Positions 1-5,582 of a stretch of 7,199 nucleotides of DNA are shown one piece after another (within the stretch, counting starts at the first letter, position 1; each line of letters opens with the position of its first letter). Position numbers and translations under genes: made by a program. Under the pieces are notes generated by a model. That model was not told where the DNA came from. It saw only the letters and a program-made list of their open reading frames with translations, and did not search any database. The stretch is taken from the NCBI GenBank assembly GCA_035457865.1, contig DATIAR010000090.1, positions 1-7,199 on the forward strand, in the 5' to 3' direction. This DNA comes from UBA8516 sp035457865. GTDB lineage: Archaea > Thermoproteota > Nitrososphaeria > Nitrososphaerales > Nitrosopumilaceae.

Positions 1-536
1 GCGAGTTCATCTGCTTCACCTACTACTACAGTATCAATACCGTGAATTTTCATTCTATCAGATTTTGCAAGTTCCCATGCACCATTTCCTCCCACAACAA
101 CATGAAAATTATATTTTTTCTTTAACTGAATTATATTTGCACACATTCGTTTGAATTTCATTGCAACGTATGATAGTTTTTCTGGTGACATCGTAGTAGT
201 TACTGGAGCCATGCCAAGAGGATCCATTACATTAATTCCTACAACTTTTGTATCAGGGCCTATACAATTTGCAAGATAATCTGGTTGTGCGATAAAAACT
301 TCATCTCTTTTGTAGCCTTGCAAAAGGGCACTTTCTACTCTTCTTAATCCTACCTGTGCAACTTTTGCTTCACCTGTAACTTTGTCAGTTTCTACGCTAG
401 GGCAAAAGACTTTGTCAAAAACCCACTCAGGAAGTACTTCATATGGTCCGCATGCAATAAATCCATAAAGAAAGTTGCCACGATAATTAGTCATGAGGCT
501 TCGATCAGCTGTAAGAACTATTCTCTTTCCTGTCAT
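1..536 (-). CDS. B12-binding radical SAM protein, N-terminal part (3' end beyond left edge)
   Basis: An open frame of about 178 codons starts at the ATG at 534-536 and runs off the left edge without a stop. The visible part opens MTGKRIVLTADRSLM and has a conserved-looking block GINVMDPLGMAP (about residues 100-111). It ends in a Rossmann-like stretch, VVVGGNGAWEL, followed by GIDTVVVGEADE (about 147-177). This pattern matches my memory of the N-terminal cobalamin-binding half of archaeal radical SAM proteins, where a VGGxGAW strand and a GEAE-like turn precede the radical SAM barrel. The CxxxCxxC cluster motif would lie beyond the edge and is not seen, so the radical SAM part is inferred. 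The substrate is unknown. GGAGA lies 13 nt upstream of the ATG. The gene is divergent from the transporter gene across a 91-bp gap. Confidence 0.72.
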   Translation of the reverse strand, partial: MTGKRIVLTADRSLMTNYRGNFLYGFIACGPYEVLPEWVFDKVFCPSVETDKVTGEAKVAQVGLRRVESALLQGYKRDEVFIAQPDYLANCIGPDTKVVGINVMDPLGMAPVTTTMSPEKLSYVAMKFKRMCANIIQLKKKYNFHVVVGGNGAWELAKSDRMKIHGIDTVVVGEADEL

Positions 537-548
537 TTTCTTGTAGTA

Positions 549-557
549 TCTCCTTTT
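549..557 (-). promoter_or_regulatory. Shine-Dalgarno-like site for the radical SAM gene
   Basis: On the minus strand the sequence reads AAAAGGAGA, with GGAG at 550-553, 13 nt before the ATG at 536. The match to the anti-SD is good but the spacing is longer than usual. If transcription started about 26 bp after the TATA-like box at 563-571 the site would fall upstream of the transcript, so only one of these two signals may be in use. Confidence 0.4.
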
Positions 558-562
558 TCTAT

Positions 563-571
563 GATATAAAT
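563..571. promoter_or_regulatory. TATA-like box in the divergent gap, usable in either direction
   Basis: The plus strand reads GATATAAAT and the minus strand ATTTATATC, so the same A/T core could act as a TATA box for either gene. For the plus-strand transporter it would give a start near 593 and a leader of about 35 nt before the TTG at 628. For the minus-strand gene it would put the transcript start within a few bases of the ATG at 536. A second TATA-like string, TATAAA at 612-617, is too close to the TTG at 628 to serve it. It would fit only if translation began at the GTG at 655. Confidence 0.4.
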
Positions 572-627
572 CGTTTACGACAAGACTTTTGAAATGCCTA
601 GTCATTTGAAGTATAAAGTGAAAGATA

Positions 628-1350
628 TTGAAAGATGTAATAGAACCACGACATGTGGAAAGACACCAAACTGAGACAAGTGCAATTAGGGATTTTGTAT
701 TTGGTTTTGGAGATGGAATCAATACTTCGTTAGGACTAGTTGCTGGAGTTGGAGGTGCTGAAGTTTCTTCAAGCATAATCATACTTGCAGCGCTAGTAGC
801 TATGTTCACTGGTGCAAAAGCCATGGCAGTTCAAAACTATCTTGCGGTAAAATCTCAAAGACAAATTCTAAATTCTGAGATAGATCGTGAAAAATGGGAA
901 ATGGAAAATGTTCCAGATAAGGAGAGAAAAGAAATTGAAGATATTTACAAAGCTAAGGGATTTTCTGGTACCGAATTAGAGAACATAGTCAACAAGATAA
1001 CATCAGATAAAAAAATCTGGCTTGACACTATGTTAACTGAAGAATTAAAATTAAATTTAGAAATTGTTGGCAGTCCATTAAAAAGTGCATTAAGGATGTT
1101 TGGTTCCTTTCTGATAGGGGGAGTCTTACCAATCATTCCATATTTCTTTGCAGATGGCTATATACCACTTTTGATTGCGATAGGGACAAGTCTTTCTGCG
1201 TCCTTTGCAATTGGAGCAATCAAATCAAAAATGGCAAATCTTAACGTAATAAAAGGTGGATTAGAGATGGCAGGGCTTGGAACAGGAATTGCACTTTTAG
1301 GATATGGATTAGGTGCAGAATTATCAAATCTTGGAATACTCAAGTCATAG
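628..1350 (+). CDS. VIT1/CCC1-family metal (Fe2+/Mn2+) transporter
   Basis: This 240-residue integral membrane protein resembles the VIT1/CCC1 family, which moves iron or manganese across membranes by proton antiport in characterised members. Signs are the first membrane helix with FGFGDGINTSLGLVAGVGGA (25-44), a second helix (about 48-68) leading into NYLAVKSQRQ, and a charged cytoplasmic stalk rich in Glu, Asp and Lys (about 80-145, including MLTEEL). Three further hydrophobic stretches lie at about 155-175, 178-198 and 212-230. In the family the stalk acidic and Met residues bind metal. The usual Gly-Glu after the second helix reads Gln69-Asn70 here, so metal choice is uncertain. The start is a TTG, directly after an in-frame stop at 619-621, with GTGA 6 nt upstream as a partial Shine-Dalgarno. 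A GTG at 655 is an alternative. The gene overlaps larB tail to tail by 11 bp. Confidence 0.85.
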   Translation: MKDVIEPRHVERHQTETSAIRDFVFGFGDGINTSLGLVAGVGGAEVSSSIIILAALVAMFTGAKAMAVQNYLAVKSQRQILNSEIDREKWEMENVPDKERKEIEDIYKAKGFSGTELENIVNKITSDKKIWLDTMLTEELKLNLEIVGSPLKSALRMFGSFLIGGVLPIIPYFFADGYIPLLIAIGTSLSASFAIGAIKSKMANLNVIKGGLEMAGLGTGIALLGYGLGAELSNLGILKS

Positions 1351-2122
1351 TTTTTTTTCTTTTGGATCTGTTAGCAATATTAGATGCAATAGCACCAGCA
1401 CCTATACCATTATCTATATTCACTACAGCTAAACCAAGCGTACAACTTTGTAACATCGAGGCAAGTGCAGCTATTCCCTTTTCTCCATAACCATATCCTA
1501 CAGAAGATGGCACGCCTATGACAGGAATATCAACAAGTGCTGAGACTATGGATGCAAGAGCTCCTTCCATTCCTGCAACTACTATGATTGCGTCAACTTC
1601 TTCTTTTATCATTTTTTTCATAATCGGAAACACTCTGTGTAATCCAGCTATACCTACATCATAGCTAGAAATACACGTGCATCCCATTGCTTCACACATT
1701 AGTCTTGCTTCTTCTGCAACACCAACATCTGAAGTGCCTGCAGTCACTATTCCTACCCTACCACCAGAATATTTTGGAGTACTTTTGAAAAATAGAACTG
1801 ATGTGGTATTTTTTCCAAGTTTTGTTTTTATTCTGTTTTTCTTTGAAAAAGAAAGGATCCTTTTATAATCATTTTTATCTATCCGTGATATCAAAACGGA
1901 ACCTGATCTGTTTATTGCTGTAAGTAATATTTTTTTTATTTCCGCGAGTTGTTTTTTCTCTGCAAAAATAACCTCAGGAATTCCACGCCTAAGTTTCCTT
2001 CCAACATCGAGTTTTGCAAAATCTTCTATTTTTGCTATGGAATAAATTGAAAGCATTTTCTTTGCCTGTGATACTGTAAGCTTGCCTAGCTTGAGTGATT
2101 CCAATATTTCTATCAGATCCAA
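1340..2122 (-). CDS. larB: LarB, pyridinium-3,5-biscarboxylic acid mononucleotide synthase
   Basis: LarB performs the first step of nickel-pincer nucleotide synthesis. It carboxylates nicotinic acid adenine dinucleotide at pyridinium C5 and hydrolyses the phosphoanhydride, giving the biscarboxylic mononucleotide and AMP. The 260-residue length is typical. The N-terminal part (1-115) has the family opening ILESLKLGKLTVSQAKKML and GRKLRRGIPEVIFAEKK. The C-terminal PurE-like domain (about 120-250) shows RVGIVTAGTSDVGVAEEA, YDVGIAGLHR, VVAGMEGALASIVSAL, PVIGVPSSVGYG and MLQSC followed by VVNIDNGIGAGAIA. Cys227 in MLQSC aligns with the cysteine shown in Lactiplantibacillus LarB to bind the substrate ring. 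The start is TTG at 2120-2122, placed where the family normally begins; the frame stays open further upstream but has no better start. It lies 38 nt after malate dehydrogenase and is probably co-transcribed with it. An own weak promoter is also possible. Confidence 0.94.
   Translation of the reverse strand: MDLIEILESLKLGKLTVSQAKKMLSIYSIAKIEDFAKLDVGRKLRRGIPEVIFAEKKQLAEIKKILLTAINRSGSVLISRIDKNDYKRILSFSKKNRIKTKLGKNTTSVLFFKSTPKYSGGRVGIVTAGTSDVGVAEEARLMCEAMGCTCISSYDVGIAGLHRVFPIMKKMIKEEVDAIIVVAGMEGALASIVSALVDIPVIGVPSSVGYGYGEKGIAALASMLQSCTLGLAVVNIDNGIGAGAIASNIANRSKRKKTMT
1351..1362 (+). terminator. T-tract terminator of the transporter gene, inside larB
   Basis: Directly after the transporter TAG the plus strand has eight T, one C and three or more T. 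Archaeal RNA polymerase commonly stops at such T-tracts without needing a hairpin. On the other strand the same bases are A-rich codons of the larB C-terminus (its Lys-Arg-Lys-Lys tail). Confidence 0.6.
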
Positions 2123-2148
2123 ATTATTGACTCTAATATTGCATCTGG

Positions 2149-2160
2149 TTAAAAATTTAA
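2149..2160 (-). promoter_or_regulatory. Possible internal promoter (TATA-like) for larB
   Basis: In the 38-nt gap after the malate dehydrogenase stop the minus strand reads TTAAATTTTTAA, centred about 32 bp before the TTG of larB. That spacing would give a transcript with a leader of only a few bases. No convincing Shine-Dalgarno site precedes the TTG, which fits a near-leaderless message. The sequence is simple A/T and could be chance. Confidence 0.3.
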
Positions 2161-3075
2161 TCAGAATTCCATGTTAGATATGGCGTTTTTAACGCTATCA
2201 ATTCCCTTTTTGAACCACTCTTTTTCATTAGAATCAAGATCAGGTTCAATTATTTTTTCCACTCCATTTTTACCAATTACTGCAGGCACCCCTATCGAAA
2301 CATCTGAGTACCCATATTCTCCATCAAGATAGGTCGCAACAGGAATAACCTGCTTTGTATCCCTAACTACTGCTTCAATAATTGCTGAAATTGCATTTCC
2401 AGGTGCATGGACAGTTGCGCCTTTTAATTCAATTACTTTGGCTGCAACCTGTCTAGTGTTTTGCACAATTTCTTCAATTTTTTGCTTTGGTAACAAGGAG
2501 ATGAGAGGAATTCCTTCTACAGACGAATATCTGGCTAGTGGCAACATGTTTTCTCCATGCTCACCAATCACAAGAGACCTTATAGAATCACGTGAAAATC
2601 CAGTTGCTTCATGTATGAATTGTTTGAACCTTGACAAATCAAGCATGTTGCCCATTCCAAATACTCTATTCTTTTCAAATCCTGACACCTTGTAGGCAAG
2701 ATAAGTCATGGGATCAAGTGGGTTTGTAACTGGCACGATCATAGAATTATTTGCATATTTTTTGATATTTTCAACAACTCCTTTTACAATCGATGTGTTT
2801 ATTTTCAAAAGATCCATTCTTGTCATTCCAGGTTTTCTTCCGGAACCTGCTACCACAACAACTATGTCGGATCCTTTCATTTCAGAATAATCGTTGGAAC
2901 CTCGTATAGTGACATCAATTCCTTGTTCTGATAGCATATGGTTTAGATCCATAGCCTCACCTTGTGGGAGTCCATTAATAATATCTAACAAAAGAATTTC
3001 ATCAGAAAGCTTTCTTAGAGCAGAAAAAAGCGCTGCAGCACCACCCACTTTTCCAGCTCCTACAATAGTAATCAT
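2161..3075 (-). CDS. mdh: NAD-dependent malate dehydrogenase (LDH/MDH superfamily)
   Basis: This enzyme interconverts malate and oxaloacetate in the cytoplasm. The protein has 304 residues, near the normal length. An N-terminal Rossmann fold with GAGKVGG (6-12) is followed by Asp31 at the end of the second strand, which indicates NAD rather than NADP. The substrate loop reads GRKPGMTRMDLL: Arg80 sits where lactate dehydrogenases carry Gln (position 102 in classical numbering), which favours malate. Further active-site residues are Arg86, Asn118 in VTNPLD, Asp146 and Arg149 in MLDLSRF, and catalytic His173 in GEHGEN. The last motif has Glu where GHGD is commonest. The ATG at 3073-3075 opens directly into the fold, so the start is secure, and a TATA-like box about 26 bp upstream suggests a leaderless message. 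It probably shares a transcript with larB, 38 nt downstream, which makes a metabolic link to the NPN cofactor possible. Confidence 0.92.
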   Translation of the reverse strand: MITIVGAGKVGGAAALFSALRKLSDEILLLDIINGLPQGEAMDLNHMLSEQGIDVTIRGSNDYSEMKGSDIVVVVAGSGRKPGMTRMDLLKINTSIVKGVVENIKKYANNSMIVPVTNPLDPMTYLAYKVSGFEKNRVFGMGNMLDLSRFKQFIHEATGFSRDSIRSLVIGEHGENMLPLARYSSVEGIPLISLLPKQKIEEIVQNTRQVAAKVIELKGATVHAPGNAISAIIEAVVRDTKQVIPVATYLDGEYGYSDVSIGVPAVIGKNGVEKIIEPDLDSNEKEWFKKGIDSVKNAISNMEF

Positions 3076-3083
3076 AAACAGGC

Positions 3084-3097
3084 GTGATTTTAATCAC
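3084..3097. repeat. Inverted repeat GTGATT-TT-AATCAC ahead of mdh
   Basis: Perfect 6-bp arms (3084-3089 and 3092-3097) are separated by 2 bp. The repeat lies between the TATA-like box and the mdh ATG, adjoining the expected transcription start. A dimeric repressor bound there would block initiation, so this is a candidate operator. No regulator is identified. Confidence 0.45.
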
Positions 3098-3106
3098 TAA
3101 TTAAAC
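3098..3106 (-). promoter_or_regulatory. TATA-like box of mdh (probable leaderless promoter)
   Basis: On the minus strand the sequence reads GTTTAATTA, centred about 26-27 bp before the A of the mdh ATG at 3075. That is the usual distance from an archaeal TATA box to the transcription start. No Shine-Dalgarno sequence sits in front of the ATG. Both points agree with a leaderless transcript. Confidence 0.5.
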
Positions 3107-3135
3107 CTCACGATTCTTACACAGAAATTGGAATG

Positions 3136-3339
3136 TCAGGAAACTATCTCTAACACTTTGCGCTTGAGCAGTCTTTTTCTTATCTCTACTTTTGTGTCCA
3201 TGTAACTATATAGAGGTCTTAGTCCCGGATTGTGTTGTAATTCTCTATTAATCTTTTTTCGTGGGACTTGAATTTCTGAATATGTCAAACCCATTTCTCG
3301 CTGTGCAATTATTTGTCTATAGTCTCCAATTATACACAT
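3136..3339 (-). CDS. Small basic protein of unknown function (67 residues)
   Basis: I do not recognise this protein. It begins MCIIGDYRQIIAQREMGLTY, is predicted soluble, and is rich in Arg and Lys, most of all in its last 20 residues (KVEIRKRLLKRKVLEIVS). The stretch IIAQREMGLTYSEIQV followed by KKINREL resembles the helix-turn-helix rhythm of small DNA-binding proteins (Gly-Leu-Thr/Ser-Tyr-x-Glu-Ile), but this is only a resemblance. Support for a real gene: it has an ATG start, a TATA-like box (TTTAAATAA on the minus strand, 3363-3371) about 28 bp upstream as in a leaderless gene, and no competing frame on the other strand. It ends 60 bp before mdh, on the same strand, at the edge of the divergent control region. 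It could be a regulator of the flanking genes, or unrelated to them. Confidence 0.55.
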   Translation of the reverse strand: MCIIGDYRQIIAQREMGLTYSEIQVPRKKINRELQHNPGLRPLYSYMDTKVEIRKRLLKRKVLEIVS

Positions 3340-3362
3340 TCTAACTTAGAATCATTTCACAA

Positions 3363-3371
3363 TTATTTAAA
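3363..3371 (-). promoter_or_regulatory. TATA-like box of the 67-residue gene
   Basis: The minus strand reads TTTAAATAA, centred 28 bp before the ATG at 3339, the spacing expected for a leaderless or near-leaderless archaeal promoter. The surrounding DNA is so A/T-rich that chance matches are likely. Confidence 0.4.
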
Positions 3372-3405
3372 TATAATTTTATTAAAGTACAATTTTTTAA
3401 GATTT

Positions 3406-3440
3406 AATTAAACATTATCAGTATAATCTGTAGTTTAATT
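3406..3440. repeat. Inverted repeat AATTAAAC / GTTTAATT with inner palindrome
   Basis: Perfect 8-bp arms at 3406-3413 and 3433-3440 flank a 19-bp spacer, which itself contains ATTAT-CAGT-ATAAT (3414-3427). It lies midway between the minus-strand and plus-strand gene sets. The arm sequence GTTTAATT also occurs in the mdh promoter (3099-3106, minus strand). It could be a regulator site or simply A/T-rich promoter sequence. Confidence 0.4.
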
Positions 3441-3520
3441 TGAAATTATATAATTATTTTATATATGAATAGTTCGTAGCAATAATTAGGGAATAGAAAA
3501 TTTTCGGGACCAAATTACAA

Positions 3521-3528
3521 TTTATATG
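3521..3528 (+). promoter_or_regulatory. TATA-like box ahead of the larC start at 3553
   Basis: TTTATATG is centred about 28 bp before the ATG at 3553 and overlaps an earlier in-frame ATG at 3526. If it is the TATA box, transcription would begin near 3551 and the ATG at 3526 could not be translated. A Shine-Dalgarno-like AAGAGGT (3535-3541), 11 nt before 3553, would matter only for a longer transcript. Both signals point to 3553 as the start. Confidence 0.4.
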
Positions 3529-3552
3529 CATTCTAAGAGGTTTGAAATTTCA

Positions 3553-4785
3553 ATGGTATTAGTAATAGATTCACAGATTGCAGGAATTTCAGGCGATATG
3601 CTACTATCAGCTCTAATAGATATCGGGGCAAAAAAAACAAAAGTAATTGACGGAATCCATGTTGCAGAAAATTATCTTTCTGGTTCTAAAATTCAGAAGA
3701 TTGATTTTGAAAAAACTGTTAAACATGGTACTGAAGCAACACATCTTTTACTAGATCTAATTGAAAATAAAAATGAGCGAAGAGGGATAGAAATTCAAGA
3801 ATGTATAACAACAACCTCAGATAAAATAGGTTTATCTGAAAAAGCCAAAGTCTTTGCAAGGGAAAGTATAAGATCTTTAATAAATTCAGAATCAAAAATA
3901 CATGGTGAACCTATAGAATCAGTTCATTTTCATGAAGCTTCAAGTTTTGATACAGTTGTAGACATTGTTGGAACAGCCATAGCGTTAGATGATTTAAATT
4001 TTTTTTCAGATGAGATAATTTCCATGCCAGTAGCGGTTGGTGGTGGAACACTTGGCTTTTCACACGGAATTGTGTCAAACCCAGCAAGTGCAATTCTAGA
4101 AATTTTTAAAAATACGGATATAATCATTTCAGGAGGACAAACGAAAGAAGAGTTAACTACTCCTACTGGAGCAAGTCTCTTAGTAAATTTAGCAAAGAGT
4201 TGCTCTGAATTTTATCCTTCAATGAAAATAAAGTCTATTGGCTATGGTGCTGGAAAAAAGAACTTTGAAGATTTTGCTAATGTGCTCAAAATTGTAAAAG
4301 GCGAGAAAACAACACACTTACAACAGGATTTGGTACAGATACTTGAGACAAACATAGATGATGTATCAGGCGAGGTACTAGGAAATATGATTGATAAGAT
4401 AATGTCAAGTGGGGCAAAAGATATTACTGTTTCTCCTGCTATAACTAAAAAGGGCAGACCAACTCATCTTGTATCCATAATTTGTAATTCAGAGTCTGTA
4501 AACAACATACTTGATACACTTGTGTCAGAAACAGGCACATTAGGAGTTAGAATTAGGACATCATCAAGATACGTAGTTCCACGAGTTATAGTGACAGTAC
4601 CACTTATAATTCATGGAAAAAACTTTACCGTAAGATGTAAGATGATAAAAAGTGGAGATGTTGTAAAGAATTTCAAGGTGGAATCTTCCGATGTCAAATT
4701 GGTTGCAGATTCACTTTCATTGTCATTTAAAGATGTCAATGAAATTATCAGAACTCAGGTTAAACAGAAAATCGGTATAATATGA
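3553..4785 (+). CDS. larC: LarC, nickel-pincer cofactor nickel insertase (cyclometallase)
   Basis: LarC inserts nickel into the dithiolated pyridinium mononucleotide, forming Ni-C and Ni-S bonds in a CTP-dependent reaction; this completes the NPN cofactor. With the start at 3553 it has 410 residues and begins MVLVIDSQIAGISGDM, exactly where the family begins. The ATG at 3526 would add nine residues that overlap promoter-like sequence. Motifs in order: GISGDM (11-16), HFHEASSFDTVVDIVG (125-140), MPVAVGGGT (158-166) with a following HG, ELTTPTGASLL (200-210), GYGAGKKNFEDFAN (230-243), ETNIDDVSGE (265-274), KKGRP (299-303) and GTLGVR (328-333). The HGxxPxPAPA stretch of many LarCs reads HGIVSNPASA here. 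Both LarC halves are in one continuous frame, whereas Lactiplantibacillus joins its halves by a ribosomal frameshift. It overlaps larE by ATGA. Confidence 0.93.
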   Translation: MVLVIDSQIAGISGDMLLSALIDIGAKKTKVIDGIHVAENYLSGSKIQKIDFEKTVKHGTEATHLLLDLIENKNERRGIEIQECITTTSDKIGLSEKAKVFARESIRSLINSESKIHGEPIESVHFHEASSFDTVVDIVGTAIALDDLNFFSDEIISMPVAVGGGTLGFSHGIVSNPASAILEIFKNTDIIISGGQTKEELTTPTGASLLVNLAKSCSEFYPSMKIKSIGYGAGKKNFEDFANVLKIVKGEKTTHLQQDLVQILETNIDDVSGEVLGNMIDKIMSSGAKDITVSPAITKKGRPTHLVSIICNSESVNNILDTLVSETGTLGVRIRTSSRYVVPRVIVTVPLIIHGKNFTVRCKMIKSGDVVKNFKVESSDVKLVADSLSLSFKDVNEIIRTQVKQKIGII

Positions 4786-5582
4786 CAAAACTTGATGAAT
4801 TAATACAATGGTTTGACGATAAGAATAAAGCAATTGTAGCACTTTCGGGCGGAGTTGACAGCGCACTTGTAGCATATGCGGCATATCAATCTCACGGATC
4901 ATCTTCTGTGGCAGTTACTGCGGATTACAAGACTCTAGCACAAGATGAATTAGAATCTGCAAAGGCGATCTGTTCTGAAATTGGAATACGTCATATGATC
5001 ATAGAATACAATGAGCTTGAAAACAGTGAATTTGTTAAAAATGATAAGAATAGATGCTTTCATTGTAGAACAGAATTATCAAAGTATCTAATAGAAATTG
5101 CAAAAAAAGAAAATACTGATCTCATAGTAGATGGCACAAATCTTGATGATCTTAAAGACTATAGACCAGGGATAAATGCACTAAAAGAAAACGGTGTAAA
5201 GAGTCCACTTGTAGAGGTAGGATTTACAAAGGAAGAGGTAAGAAGTTATGCAAAAAGTGTCAATCTTTCTGTTTATGATCGACCATCAAATTCTTGTCTT
5301 GCCTCACGAATACCATGGGGTGAGCAAGTTACTGCAGAACGTCTTCTAAGAATTGAAAATGGAGAAATTATAATAAAACAACTATTTGGCGTAAAACAGG
5401 TTCGCTTGCGGGATCTAGATGGAATGGCAAAAATTGAAGTTTTACCTGAAGAGATCAAATTATTGGCAGACAGAAACAAATTCATTAAGTTAGATTCAAA
5501 TCTGAAAAAAATTGGATTCAAAGCAGTTGTGGTAGATCCTGACGGATATAGATCCGGCAATCTTAACGTGATCATAGATTGA
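4782..5582 (+). CDS. larE: LarE, sulfur transferase for nickel-pincer cofactor synthesis
   Basis: LarE adenylates the carboxylates of the LarB product and replaces them with thiocarboxylates. The 266-residue protein is full length. It carries the PP-loop ATP-pyrophosphatase motif SGGVDS (22-27), the family's RCFHC segment (Cys92, Cys95), VDGTNLDDLKDYRPG (116-130), and PSNSCLASRIPWG (168-180). The C-terminus ends in the typical GYRSGNLN. Cys172 corresponds to the cysteine that Lactiplantibacillus LarE sacrifices as sulfur donor, becoming dehydroalanine. In other LarEs an iron-sulfur cluster replaces this single-use chemistry; I cannot tell from the sequence alone which applies. The ATG lies inside the larC stop (ATGA) with no Shine-Dalgarno site in front, so translation is probably coupled to larC. 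The cysteine desulfurase gene follows with a 4-bp overlap. Confidence 0.95.
   Translation: MTKLDELIQWFDDKNKAIVALSGGVDSALVAYAAYQSHGSSSVAVTADYKTLAQDELESAKAICSEIGIRHMIIEYNELENSEFVKNDKNRCFHCRTELSKYLIEIAKKENTDLIVDGTNLDDLKDYRPGINALKENGVKSPLVEVGFTKEEVRSYAKSVNLSVYDRPSNSCLASRIPWGEQVTAERLLRIENGEIIIKQLFGVKQVRLRDLDGMAKIEVLPEEIKLLADRNKFIKLDSNLKKIGFKAVVVDPDGYRSGNLNVIID

Larger units (their letters stand above)
3340..3520. other. AT-rich divergent intergenic control region
   Basis: I see no gene on either strand here. The stretch is very A/T-rich and holds the TATA-like box of the small gene (3363-3371, minus strand), an 8-bp inverted repeat (3406-3440) and a plus-strand TATA-like string TTTTATATA near 3457-3465. 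The last could start a larC transcript with a leader of about 60 nt. I found no tRNA-like cloverleaf and no riboswitch-like conserved core. Confidence 0.6.

Noticed and set aside
2161..3075. Lactate dehydrogenase instead of malate dehydrogenase
   Set aside because: The substrate loop carries Arg (Arg80) where lactate dehydrogenases have Gln, and the RKPGMTR context is typical of MDH.
2438..3100. Three plus-strand frames of 60-85 codons opposite mdh
   Set aside because: They are antisense shadows of conserved MDH motifs, with Ser/Pro-rich products and no start signals.
3340..3525. tRNA, riboswitch or CRISPR repeat in the A/T-rich gap
   Set aside because: No cloverleaf arms, no T-loop GTTCGANTC pattern, no conserved riboswitch core and no regularly spaced direct repeats are visible.
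3526..3552. Use of the ATG at 3526 as larC start
   Set aside because: The family begins at the second ATG (MVLVIDSQIAGISGDM), and the first ATG overlaps a TATA-like box at the right distance from 3553. It cannot be excluded if transcription starts further upstream.
3999..4006. T8 run in larC as a programmed frameshift or internal terminator
   Set aside because: The larC frame is open and conserved on both sides without any shift, and the run simply encodes Phe-Phe. Such runs are expected in A/T-rich genes.
5273..5575. 100-codon minus-strand frame opposite larE
   Set aside because: It lies wholly antisense to well-conserved larE codons, its product is low-complexity and resembles no family, and no promoter or ribosome site precedes it.
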